DNA from: Halichondria panicea
Taxonomy: Eukaryota; Porifera; Demospongiae; Suberitida; Halichondriidae
Direction of reading: 5' to 3'
NCBI RefSeq assembly: GCF_963675165.1
Contig: NC_087384.1
Span: 4,085,182 to 4,149,181 of the forward strand
Length of the DNA stretch: 64,000 bases
The notes below the pieces were generated by a model. It ran no database searches. It saw only the letters and a list, made by a program, of their open reading frames with translations, and was not told where the DNA came from. Position numbers and translations under genes: made by a program. Shown one piece after another: positions 19,850 through 32,024 of the stretch (position 1 is the stretch's first letter; the number at the start of each line of letters is the position of its first letter).

Positions 19850-22800
19850 CTAAGAGAAAATGAATGCTCTCAAACTAAGATACAGTTTCTGCAAAAGTGA
19901 TGACACACCTACAAGGTCTCGTGCAAAGAACGGCATGGTAGAAGAGCCCAATTGATGGACATAGGTCAGCTTACACGATGGACTACTAGGAGACAGTGAG
20001 GAGTCTTCCAGAATGTAGCCAGAAGACAACACCTGCAGAAAAAGGTGATTAAAACCACCACAACATCAAAACTCCTCAGGGCGCACAAATAAATTTATGT
20101 AGTATTTAAAGCAGCGGCCACATTGAAATTGCAGGAGTAAGCGCACAATTAGAGCCAAAAATATCAGACTTTTCAGTTCTGGCGCTATTACATGAAGTGC
20201 AGTGACTTTTTACCACAATTATGTGCATGCCTCAGTTAAACCACGACAGCTGTGTGCAAATTTAGTATTCTTACGCCCTAAACCTTTTCTCCATAGCCTG
20301 CCAAGCAAATGGATAGTGTTAGACTGTTGGGCAACTTCTATACCACCCCACCCCTTGTACAAATGAGAGACCAGTATCTATAGTGAAAGTTGGCAACGAG
20401 GGCAGTTCAATTTATGCTTACTGTATTATATTACATGCAACGGACGTAGTTACACACACGTTTCATGGGGATCTGATTAATTAAATGCGTTTTGTATAAA
20501 AGCTTTACGTGTTACGGGTGATAAATCAATTGCACAAAGTAATACACTGCTTTGTAAGTCAATAAAAATGATCAGAAAGACTTACAGTGGATCTCTGATA
20601 GTTTCTCAGCGGTGGAAGGTCTTCAGTAGTGACAGAGGTGAACGCTAGCATATAAATGGTTTCTCCACTGCAGGAATAAAATCGTATTGCAACATCCCCG
20701 ATAGCTGTCAAAATGATTCATTTGCTCTCAATGTACCGCTATAACACACTTGAAAAACATTTGCTAGGCAAAAATAGGGCATCGCTCGAGAAGGACATGC
20801 ACCCATTCTGGAAAAATTATCTTCCTTACATCGCTTGTCTGTGACCAGTTATGATTTGTACAAAATATATGTACAAACGAATGACTTTATTTAACTTTTA
20901 TAATTATCTCACTTCGTATAATTATACAAGAATAATTGCCTACAATTCATGTATATAGCCTATCCCAAGGTAATATATGTATACAATCTAACGATCTTTG
21001 AAATTAAAAATACATTAGTTATACTACCGGTATAATCACTCACTTTTTCCCTTGCGTTTTTCTCTTCGATGCAAGAAGAACAAAGTCTTTTGGAAGCTCC
21101 TTTGCCTCATGTTCCAGGGTCTTGTACACAAGATGAATTACAAAGTCATCCTCACTCACTGGTTTCACAACCTTAATGTGCCTATAGTGAGATAGGCATG
21201 CTGAGATTTCTGGGTCTCAGAACAAAATGCAACAATGAATTGTTAAGTCTTTACTATACTTGTATTACATACAGCACCACCTTTGGTACTTGACAATTAA
21301 ATCAACACATGAAAGTTGAAGGTGTGTGAAAGCTCCCTACAAATTAAAGCTACATGTATAACATTTAGAAGTGCTCCAATTGGGTCAGGTATGTATACCA
21401 TAATACTAGCCTCTCCTCCCAATTGAGGGGCTAGTATGAATACATGTATAGTATGTAGTACTAAAGGTTATGGAGAATATTAAGCTGGTAATCCTGAACA
21501 TGCACACATCTCTTCCTCCTTCAATGGCAAAAATGTGTATACAGTGTCAGTCTAGCATGAAATTCCATCATTTTGGACTATGACGAGTGCATGATTGTAA
21601 CTTACTTGCAAAGGAAATCCCACTTTGATCTATTCTTAAAATTGGCTAGCTTCTCATAGACGACACTGGCTGTCACCCCACTTAGGTTGTCACTTACTTT
21701 AACAATGAGGTTCTCCTTCTCTTGAAACTTGCAGAACTCAAACTGTAGAAAACATAAGTCAACGCTATACCTACTGATAGCGATAATAATATCATTAATA
21801 GTCTTACGGTTTGTTCTGTCTGAACGATTTCCCAATAGTTGCGTACGTAGTTGGTCATAAGTTTGGAGGTGGACTTGTATATTAGATCATACTGGTTCAG
21901 GATTAGATAACATAATTATGGTAGTGACGATTCAGAGTTGCTTGTACTTACCACATTCTCAGGGTTTAGAGCAACTTCACTCTTGTCGTATTGGATCGCT
22001 TTCCTGCGTTTTATGGTGTGGTATGTTATAGTTATTGACTGGTTGACTAGTAATTATGGCTTATAACCTGCGCCCGAGGCTGAGATTGGTTATGTATTAG
22101 TTAATGTACAGTGTAGCCCTAGGGGTTTATGACAGTAAACCTCCCGACTACGAGGGCATAAGCCCGAGGGGGAGGTGTGGTTTACTGTCATAAACCCCGA
22201 GGCACTGTGCATTAATTGATATGTGTCCCATCTGATTGGCTGACTGATTGCTATGCATCAAGCTGCATGACTACCACATAGCAACACTATTCAAACAAGA
22301 AGACAACTAGGAAAAGATAGCTCGTTCACACCCGGGCTGCTGTCCACACTCAAATCCTTGTGCAGCCTGGACAGAATATGAGCAGCCAGCCCCCTCAAAG
22401 CGAACGGTACAGAGCCACTCCCCCTCTCTGTTCAATTAGTAAGCCCCTCCCTCCACTTACTGCGCAGCAACCAGCCAGAAGAAACAACACAGCTAGCTCT
22501 AGACGGTGTCTAGACCAGCTCTCTTCAGCTATGCCAGGCTAGTAGGCAAGCACTTAAAATAGCCACTCCTATAATTATTATTACTAAACTGGCTTCTTTT
22601 TATTTAAATACAGAAGCTGAACAGGCCTAGTGCAGTGCGTGCAGTACTAGTGCTAGTGAGCAAGGCTCAGCCTGAGCCCCAGCCCTCTGTCTCTATGTTT
22701 TCATTTATGACATTTTGTTTCTCATGCAAGACATTTTCATTCATCGAAAACACCATTAATTTATTTTTACTGCATATGCTTGAGGTGCCAATTTATGAGC

Positions 22801-25800
22801 CATATTTTCCCTTGTAGCCCTGAGGTGCCAATTTATGACAGTTAAACCCCACTAGACTACATAGCAAAAGTGTAGTAGGTGGGAAATATATATAATTATA
22901 TTCTGTACTGAACCAGTTTGACAGAATAATTATTAGCTAATAATTAAAGCACATGAGTACAGTTAAAATGAATAACTATATTTTGCGATGTCTTACCGGT
23001 CTAACCACAAACAGTGCCTGGCCAACGCTAGACCAGCTCTATCCTCTTCCACCTGTGTGTAAGACAATCATACATAAATGTACAATGAGACGAACAATCA
23101 ATTTCAGGCTGCTGACTGCAAGTACCAATTAACTATTACGTGTGCTCTAAGTACACACCTTGGACTCGATAACAGGCTCAGGAATAATCAAATCACCCTG
23201 ATCTGCTCTAAAGATGTAAAAAGCACTGTTAATGTGTCTTGGCTCTCCACCGACATCGTACCCCTCCACACGAACACCAACCTCAAACCTGTATTGAATA
23301 TTGACAAACATACACTGATAACACAAGGTGTGGGAGCTGGCGTTGCACAATATTTAGTGGAGTGCATGACACCATACATGTATGGTAGCACAATACTTCT
23401 AACTACCAGTATTAGAAAATATCTAATAAAAAATATCTTGAACTCACACAGTTCTTGAACTTAGTTAATAATTATTGCGATGTACATTCCTTGCCCACAC
23501 AAATTGTAAATGGACAAGCAACACCTTTTAATGAGCCATTTCCAGAGAAACCCTTAGAAACCCCCCGCCCCCCCCAAACGATGCTAAATGCAAAAACACA
23601 AGAACACAATCAATAACTAAATAGCGACCTTAATGACTCGAACAAAGGGTTATTATAAGTGTATTGAACCTCTAAGCAGCCTTATTCAACTATATGTATT
23701 TGCATGGCACAAGAAATATTTAAAAGGTCTCAATTAGTAGCTACATTATACGTCTGTTCAAGCCTGTCTGACATCCTCTGTACAGGTACATGTATATATA
23801 TTAGGACTTTTCTGCATGGAGGCGGATGGGGCAAATGGAACTTGAAGAGAGGCGAGAACAAATGAGGCACACAACCCAAGGTTCTGGAGACTTCTCAGGA
23901 AATTTTGCTTTTAAAAACGACTGGAGATTACTTCTAGAGAAGTGTTTTGTATAGCACATAATTATGTACTTGCAGGAGAAGTCATGTTGAGTGCATAAGA
24001 TTAGCTAATGCCAATCCTATATGGTTTTCAACAATCCTACATGTATTGGTACTAACAATCAAACTTTAATCAAGTAACATCATGCATGCACATCTTTTTT
24101 TTTTACATATTATAAGATACATGTACTCATATTCAGAGCAATAAGTATGCAAGGAAACACAGACCTGTTGTTGGAGAAGACTTTGTTTACTGATGACTTC
24201 AGTGACACTCTTTCACCAACATGTGAGGGCCCTCTAAAAATGACGGACTGGATTCCTTCCAACGTCACTGCGGCTCGACACAGGCGACTGAAAAAAAGGA
24301 TCTCCTATATAGTGTGACACATTGCTTATTCCAAAACTTACAGTGCTGAGATGGTAGCAATATCAGTCATCCACTCCATGATCTGCAATATGCGTAACTA
24401 ATGATTGACGGAACCTCATATAACGTTATAGGTAAGACGCTGCTCCTATGCAGTATAATAATCGCCAATTTTTGTCTGTAAATAAGGTGTACATACATGC
24501 ATGCATGTTTGATATTAGCATCAGAGAAGTACTACGTTACTGCACTACTGCACTAGCTACTGTATAGCACTACCTATTGGCAGGCATGTCCCAACAACTA
24601 CTAATACTGATAACAGAGACTGACAAAAATTACTGTATTAAATACATATACATGCACCTGTTAAAACACAAACAAAGTAATCACTATAATAATTACTACA
24701 GGCCCCAGGCCATTGATTTTTCTTTTACCAACAGATGGAAGATATCCATTGCATGGGTGATATTGATAGTGCACACGCGCTGCTGCATCACTGAATGTAA
24801 CGCTGTATCGTAAACTAGTTCAACATTTGTCTCATTTGAGGCTGTGGCTTATGCCCTTTCTTGCATTTGTCAAGAGCATGGTCTCAGTGGAGCCTCTCTG
24901 CAAAACCTAAGGCCCTAGAGAAAACCACAATTGAGTACAGTGTACCGTGTGTGTAGAAATCACAAAACCTTGCAGGATAGGGAGTCTAATTCCTACAAAC
25001 CATGTGATAAATTAATCTACGCAAATAAGTTAATGCAAGTGCATGAGCACAGTATTTTTTCCTTTTGCAAAAATTATCCCGAGGACAGCTACTTCAAGTA
25101 AATTATCTAAGTCCTGTGTCAAGCCTTAATTAATGGTGCAAGCATTTTTTGTAAACATAATTATTACAAATGGTCAAGGATTGAGCACCTAGGCAACTGA
25201 GAAAATAGTGTAGGTGTTGTAACAACCAGTAAACGTACCACCTAATAACCATAAACTATAAATACCTGTAATTTTATACCTGCCCTCCAAATGTAGTGCC
25301 ATGATGGTTGGCATGCACTGGCAATACAATCTGCACCGTGTGTACACATGTGCTTGACACTGAGATCTTTTTGATGTCCGCAGAAGAGTCCCGACGAGCT
25401 GTATAAAAGAGTAAGGGTTACATGTGCCATTGCATCCATGATTATAAATTGAGCTTACTTACTTGTAGTTATCTTAAATCTCTGAATATTTGTGAGCAAT
25501 TGTTCCAGATCCTTAGCATAAGTCACTCTGTATGAGGACAATCACTGTGACTCTACCAACAAATTAGTTTAATTCAGCCCTATACCTCTTCCTCCTTCTT
25601 TCCCCTGCCAACAAGTGCTCTTTAGTCTCCTCTTCTGTTTCTATGGCAACTGGAGGAAGTTTAACCTGCATGGAAAACACCTGATGCTATTTGGGCCTCT
25701 TACTGTATACTGCAGTAGGCCAGGACACTGCCCTAGTCATGTATCACTAAATGTACGGTACTACATGTAGCTGTATGGGTCATATACACACAAGTCATGC

Positions 25801-26551
25801 AGGTAAAAGATTAACACTCACTTTGCTTCCATCTTTGGGTCTGGCCACAAATACAAACAGAGCCTAGTTGAATTTGCAGACAATTATACTTAGCATGTTA
25901 AATGTTTCACACAATAATGACATCATTACTTACATTGCAGACGTCTTGTTGGGCACCAGTAATTGGATTCTCACTTTTCACCCTCACATCAACCTAAACA
26001 ATAATAAAGCACTCCTGATATAACATGTATACAGCACCCACCTCAAGACTGGATGTAAAGGATCTGTTTACAAGTGCTTTGAGTATCACTACATGTCCAA
26101 CACTGGAAAAACATTTCATTTGTCAAACAATGGCGTGCATGCATGCATAATTATTATTAACCTGACAGATGAATTGAAGATGATGTCATCAATCGATACA
26201 GTCACACAAGGCACTCGCGCATGTTTCTCAGCTGCACGCAAACACTATGTATTGCTACTACAATATGAATAGCGTCATTCAGTTCCCACATGTGTACATA
26301 GTAGAACTGTATAACTAGATCTATTTTCAGTGTATTGTCACTGGCTCACCAGACAAACACGCTGCGACATCCATCCACCGCAACAAGTGTCCGTGTCTCA
26401 AAAACTGCTGTTCGTGTTGGAAGCAGCAAGAGGGCATGACCCACTCATGAACCTCCACACTGGTGGGGTTGGGAAGCAACCGCTTTGTGGGGACCTTTTT
26501 GAGGGCCCAGTGTGGACCTCTGTCTTCATTCTCAGTAGACATCTGCAGCAT
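19850..26551 (-). CDS. ACOT11/12: Acyl-CoA thioesterase with START domain (ACOT11/ACOT12 type), 18 exons
   Basis: Hydrolyses acyl-CoA or acetyl-CoA to free acid and CoA. Exons in order: 26350-26551, 26162-26231, 26042-26102, 25934-25993, 25822-25863, 25586-25665, 25463-25527, 25280-25398, 24342-24382, 24165-24287, 23159-23288, 22997-23052, 21952-22003, 21808-21891, 21606-21742, 21044-21181, 20586-20667, 19850-20032; 574 aa (human ACOT12 555, ACOT11 607). Hotdog 1 (about 28-170) has LLRWMDVAACLSAEKHA with the catalytic-type Asp, then VPCVTVSIDDIIF. Hotdog 2 (about 205-330) has LPVHANHHGTTFGGQ with the catalytic-type Asn, then MEWMTDIATISA and FRGPSHVGERV. The C-terminal START lipid-binding domain (about 370-574) has VVYEKLANFKNRSKWDF and KELPKDFVLLASKRK. 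Hotdog-hotdog-START is diagnostic of StarD14/15. No clear mitochondrial presequence, so probably cytosolic. Confidence 0.93.
22103..22213. repeat. Foldback repeat in ACOT intron
   Basis: Arms of about 43 bp with small mismatches: AGGGGTTTATGACAGTAAAC on the left and GTTTACTGTCATAAACCCC on the right, flanked by TGTACAGTG and CACTGTGCA. The phrase TGAGGTGCCAATTTATGA occurs twice further on, near 22785 and 22821, suggesting related repeat debris up to about 22860. Confidence 0.7.
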
Positions 26552-26660
26552 GCATCTAGAATAAGATCTACCGGTACGGTATGCTTGCTCTGGTACGGTC
26601 TAGTCTCTGTCCCTCCTGGAATTGTAATGATCGGCACATAAGAAAGCTAGGTATGTAGGT

Positions 26661-26735
26661 TAGCCTCGATAAGGCCGATCCGTCTCCAATTGAACGCTAG
26701 GAATTGGAGACAGATCGGCCTGGGGGTCGAGGCTA
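26661..26735. repeat. 75-bp foldback element, TAGCCTCG ends
   Basis: Begins TAGCCTCGATAAGGCCGAT and ends ATCGGCCTGGGGGTCGAGGC, with internal arms CCAATT and AATTGG. Its ends match the elements at 28810-29395 and 52371-52444. I could not see a clean target duplication here. Confidence 0.75.
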
Positions 26736-28809
26736 TAATTAGGTATGCATACATGAAAGCATTTTAAACTAGATCTATTTCTCTCTTAGATTTACTATCT
26801 ATGATTGTGCAGTGTTCCTCTCTCCTGTTGCAGTATTGTATTGATAGCTCTGTTTCGATATAGGGTCATGATGCCTCAGTCTCGTAACTCCGACCTCCAA
26901 ATTGGAAGGTAAATTTACTCGTTGACTACTTTATTTTTTATAATTTATATCCGTAGGGTACCCTTCGATACTTTGTTCCAAATGGCTACTTCATGTACAA
27001 GAGGTTCGTCTCATTATGCATAGTGCCTTGCATGCTTCTACACTTACACCAAGTTAAGTTTCTGCACATCTCCTTTTCCTCTTCCATTGTGTGCTACCAT
27101 GTATGCTTTAGAGTGATTATTCATGCATGCAATCTTCTGGATAACTTGGCTGTGATCATAGATATAGAGTGATAAGGATTGGAAACAGAAGTTACCTCGA
27201 ATTGTATCCGCGTTACGCCGGGGTTTAATCTAAGCTATGTATCTAACGTTGAGTAAAATCTAGGCCAGGCTTGCTGTCTGTAAACTTTGCGCTTCCAACT
27301 GACACTTGAGACCAGGGACACAGTACACCGATGAGCTGCACAGTCTTAGCTATAATATTAGAAGCATTCTAGGTACATAAAGATATTATAGCGTGACAGA
27401 AGAACGTTTTGTACCTCTAGTTATCTTCACAAAAGTCAAAAATCTATTCAAGGTTTTCTTTTCCACCATTAGGGGGCATGAGAATGACGTTTTAGGGGGG
27501 CTCTAAATATCTTGCAGTGATCATAATTCATGAAACATTTTGCTTTCTGTGTGTTGCGCAACCGTAACACAGATTAACATCAAAAGCTCTCTGGTGCCAT
27601 GCTGCAATTTAATTTAAAATGTCACGTGACGCTACTTCCGTTTCTAATCCCTCTCCCTCTTTAATGTATTCTGTAATGTGTTTGCTGCCACGTACCAAAG
27701 TTGTTACCACATGCAGAGCTAATTATTCTGTAAGCACTTGCAAGTAGCTGTAAGCACTGTACAGCCTCGGAAAACAGCTCCATATGTCATGAAAGTGTCT
27801 TGCATGATTATGCGATTCTCATTTCGAGGTAACGCTGCACCAAATATTTTACAGTCATGCAGTAATGTTGCCCAATGTTGCCCACTGCCCTACCATACTG
27901 ACACCACCACCCTATGGTGACACCTGTTTTGATTGCTAAGCAGTAGAGTATATAATTACAGCAAAACTCATAAAGTGGCTCCATTCTCTCCATTGAGTTT
28001 CATTGGCATGCACGGAGCTGTTCTCTGGGTCGGTGCTGAACTGATTATGGTCTACGCATGCTTACTGTTAGATGTTTAAACAAGTTTGCAAGAAGACTAG
28101 TGCTTATATTGCTTAATTGGGGCGAGCGAAGTGAGTCCCTATCTTGTCATCAACGTTGTCTGTATGCTTGTATGTACCGTATGGAAATTTCGTATATTTC
28201 GTATTGTAGAGCATCATACGAAAATTTCTACCGCAATACGTTCAACGTCACTATCCTGAGCTGTACAAAATATGTAATAGGACAGTTCATACGAAAATTT
28301 GCACCGACAAAAATTACCCGCTGTATGGTATGTGTAAATTATGTCATGGACCAGCACCAGCCTCGTCCCCAGGCCGTTTACTTTTTCTTGTTCTTGTCTA
28401 GCTCTCAATATAAATGAGTTAGAGATGATGCATGGGAGACAGTAAAGAAGGAAATGATGGACGTTGAAGAAATAAAGTATGCAAAGTCGCGTGATCCACA
28501 TACATTTTTATGAACGTAGCCCACAATCATGACGTAGGGTATTCTCCCACGCATTAAGACACTGCTAGAAATCTACCAAGGGCAAGTCAGGAGCATATTT
28601 ACTGCATGACCAAGCTCAGTGCACAACCAGTGTGGCCACCTCTGGCAGGGTAGATTAGTAACTACCTGCTAGATGATCGATGATGATGACTAGCTATTAG
28701 CCAGTGTCTAGCAGATCTATAGCGTTTAGCATGACACAAGAAACTGAATATAGTAGAAGAATCTGCTATAGATCTAGGTAAACAAAAATTATTAAGCTAG
28801 TAAGCTAAG

Positions 28810-29395
28810 TAGCCTCGATTCAAAGCCGATTAAAATACGGCCTGGTACCTATATATTGCAGGTGTGATAGTGCGCATGCGCTTCAAATTACCCAGAATAT
28901 GGGTAATCGGACTACGAATGTAAAACCTTAGTAAGTTATAGTTCGTTTACTAAGCTATGTTCCGTAATACTTTATCTCTATGACTGAGTTTTGTGAAGCT
29001 GTGGCTTATAATTATGCCGTCTATTGCATTGGTCTAGAAGGCTTGAACTCTAGTTTTAAGGCAGAAGAGACTCTCATCTACGTCTAGGATGGTACTATAG
29101 CCGGGTTGTCTTCGCGAGTAGCAGTTTGAGGCACCATACACTTCCCATAGCCTGTACAGATCCAAGGTAAGACATCCTCACCATACAACCGTCATAGAGG
29201 TAGATGAGAGCCTTTTCTGGTTCAGACTAATGTGAAAGCCTTCTGGAACAACGCAATAGAGAGCTAAGCTGATGTACAAAGATAGAAAATTGACGAGAGA
29301 AAGAAAAGGGATTCCCCAGATTCTGGTGAAGCATGCGCACTATCACCATGCAATAGGTACCAGGCCGTATTTTAATCGGCCTGGAATCGAGGCTA
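28810..29395. mobile_element. 586-bp foldback DNA element with 10-bp target duplication
   Basis: Left end TAGCCTCGATTCAAAGCCGA and right end complementary to TAGCCTCGATTCCAGGCCGA. The terminal arms stay complementary for about 70 bp, and further inverted segments (CTCATCTACGTC with AGGTAGATGAG) extend the foldback towards the centre. It is flanked by GTAAGCTAAG (28800-28809) and GTAAGCTATG (29396-29405), 9 of 10 identical. No ORF. Ends and duplication length suggest a non-autonomous Mutator-like element. Confidence 0.8.
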
Positions 29396-29639
29396 GTAAG
29401 CTATGTATAACACATTGAATTGTTTGCAAACTTCCAATTCCATAATTATGCCTGCACAAGTTTACAGTCAAAGATCGAGGTGAGAAGTCCAATATCCCAA
29501 CCTCTACCTGCCCACACTCAATTTCACCCTTTTATACCACCATTTTACCACCATTCTACCGTCATGCGACTTCACGTCCCAGGCTCTCCTTTTTCTTAAC
29601 TGTACCTCTTTATTCATACGATATTTATACCGCGAGGTA

Positions 29640-29985
29640 TACGGTAGTGTATTTGTGTGTCTGTGTGTGTAGACTTTTACAGCTGCTCAAGGATCAATGA
29701 AGTGCAAGAGGCTTCTAGTCATGGATTCGTATTCGTAGATTTGCAAAATAGTGCTTCGTTCTCGAGTTATGCCTAGTTTTGCTTACTTGGAATTAGTCTC
29801 GCACCAGCCCCGATTAAAATTATCGACCTAGCGTTCAAATAGAAAACATCTGGGGCTGGCTGTGCGAGACTAACTTGGAATGCAATTGCAGCCTTTTCAG
29901 AAGAGCATGTAGCAAAACCTGTTTACCGAGTGTTGCTACTCTACTTAGTACTTAGCTCTGCACTAGAACGCTAGCTATAGGTAGC
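29640..29985 (-). repeat. Inverted, diverged copy of repeat family A
   Basis: Contains ATACGGTAGTGTATTTGTGT, CAGCTGCTCAAGGATCAATG, TCTCGAGTTATGCC, GCAATTGCAGCCTTT and GTAGCTGC, the complement of blocks in the 37365-37648 copy. It is interrupted by the 79-bp element at 29794-29872. Confidence 0.7.
29794..29872. mobile_element. 79-bp foldback element nested in repeat A, 9-bp target duplication
   Basis: Ends TAGTCTCGCACCAGCCCC and GGGGCTGGCTGTGCGAGACTA are inverted repeats. Flanked by ACTTGGAAT at 29785-29793 and again at 29873-29881, perfect over 9 bp. Removing it restores the repeat-A sequence (compare GCTTGGAATGCC near 56437). A second copy in opposite orientation lies at 63068-63151. Confidence 0.88.
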
Positions 29986-31407
29986 TGCACACCCTTTCAG
30001 CTCAGCCCCCCTTCCTTAAAATCCTGCCTACGCCCCTGTGGAGAGCCTGGGACCGAAGCTAGACCAGCACAATATTTGCGTTTGGGACTCATGATCCTTT
30101 ACCAACTTCTATGTGAGGTTGCAAATGCACAATAAGCTAGCTGCTACATCGACGTCAACGTCAAAGCAGTTCAGATATAATTATAAGGACTTCTGGTGTC
30201 ATACAGGTCAGGTAACAGCAGTTGGCTTGCTAGAAATTTCAAAGGCTTGTGCTTGGTTCCAGCAGGCGCTATAATAACAATAATTATGCTCATAGAGCAT
30301 TCACCCTGTGCATTGAGTATCATCGCACAGCGGCAATCAGATGTAACTTCTTACCGTAATGACATTGACATTATGGGGACTGATCGTGAATCTATAAAAA
30401 GATCAAGAAGTGTTATAGTAATTAATAGCCTACATATAATATATAGAGATATCTTAAAGCATATCTGAAATAGAAGTGTTACAGTATTGACGAAAATGCA
30501 TGTACGTATGTGCATTTTTCTCGATTGATTGAATTATGCAAAATGGTCAACAATCACAGTCATTGCTGAGCACACAACAGCTTCACCGTAATGTTATAGT
30601 CTTGTGATAATTCTGGCTGTGCACTCAGCTCACGAGACACAGGTATATTTCCAGCTTAGATCTACACATAATTATATATATGTATAATTCTAAGACGAAC
30701 AGGAGCTCCTGATATGAACCGGAACAACTCTTGTCATCAATAAACACACGCTCGCTCCACAATGTTGTACATTCTCTTAGTTACAATACTGTGGTTACAA
30801 CTGTGGTTACAGCCAAGTTACCCAGAACAAACATAGTGTAAGTACCTATCGATCAGGGAATCCGGTAACTATGTTGCTATACACTACCGTGGCAAGATTT
30901 AAGCATATTCATACCCTGTGTCAATGCTCAGAATGCTGTGCAGTCAACTATACATGCACATCGTCCATGTAACTCTGCTTGGGCCAGTAAAATTCTTAGA
31001 AACATGTGTTTTGACCATGGGGCCCTTTTATGGTAGAAATGTGGTATATAGAAACATATCCTGGATATAGAGCCTATTATTAGCAATGTGCTGGGAAGCC
31101 ATGCAGTGTTACTGACATTATTATAGAGGTATATGTACATAGATCAACTCTATAAATAGCATTCAGTTTTGACTTGCACTTTTGCATCAAGTGTAATAAT
31201 GAATGGTGCCTAACAGTCAAAGTCTAGCTATTGTGTATAGTTTATATTATAGTAGTCTATACTGTTAAAGTTAGCTTGACTAGAGGTGAGTCAATAATGT
31301 CTTTGTCTGTAATTATCTTGGTCAATTTGACACAACTCCGTTATTGCATGGGTTAATTTAGAATTTGAATGCTAGATCTACTTGCTTGATCAAAAGTATT
31401 GTCAATG

Positions 31408-31707
31408 TGTAGACTCGCCAGCCGTCACTGTTGCCCGGCCAACAGTAGACTGGTAAAACTCCGTGTAGAGACTCGTGCAACGTTTGCCACTATATTTGTG
31501 GCAACTCGAGTGGCTAGACCGCATGCGGTTACCACGATATCATTGATAGTGACGTAGCACTAGGTATCACATGCAATATCTACTGACGTCACAAAAACCG
31601 TAGTCGCTTAGAATCTTATCTGAAATGCTGACTGTGCAACACAAGTCTCTACACAGAGTTTGACTGGTCTACTGTTCGCTGTGCAACAGTGACGGCTTGC
31701 GAGTCTA
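31408..31707. mobile_element. 300-bp foldback element, TAGACTCGC ends
   Basis: Left arm TAGACTCGCCAGCCGTCACT (31410) and right arm complementary, ending TTGCGAGTCTA (31707). Second-level arms AACAGTAGAC and GTCTACTGTT, then TAGAGACT and AGTCTCTA. TTGTCAATG flanks both sides (31399-31407 and 31708-31716), a 9-bp duplication with two extra bases at the left. Non-coding. Confidence 0.8.
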
Positions 31708-32024
31708 TTGTCAATGAGTACTGATAGATCCGTATACATACGTTATGTCGCATCGCTCTAATACTAGCACCAATAATCTTTTTCTATTCTAGTTGAGCAC
31801 CGTACCTACAGATCGTCGCTTCTCTACTAAACTACCACGCCCATTTTTAGAAAGTGTCCAAAGACTCCAAACTCGTTCTTTTGCTATGCACCGCTCTATC
31901 ATATGATAGGCTAAATCAACAAAAAAACCTATACAGTAGCGTCACGTGAAATGAGCATGTATCGCTACAAACACTTATGAATTTCAATTGATCTTACAGG
32001 TGGGACACTTATAGTGCACGGATC

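Larger units (their letters stand above)
26552..32024. other. 5.5-kb spacer dominated by foldback repeats
   Basis: No gene could be rebuilt between the ACOT and sacsin start codons. Repeats listed separately occupy 26661-26735, 28810-29395, 29640-29985 (with a nested element) and 31408-31707. A diverged foldback lies near 28176-28330 (TACCGTATGGAAATTTCG and ATTACCCGCTGTATGGTA). A short open stretch at 26871-26919 (ATGATGCCTCAG, ending at a GTAAAT donor) could be a first exon but has no recognisable continuation. Confidence 0.5.

Noticed and set aside
26871-26919. Possible first exon (ATGATGCCTCAG..GGAAG|GTAAAT), divergent from ACOT
   Set aside because: A second segment at 26958-27001 could join it, but no recognisable protein or further exon follows.
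30196-30468. 90-codon plus-strand open frame
   Set aside because: No ATG in a good context, no domain, AT-rich low-complexity residues; lies in repeat-rich spacer.
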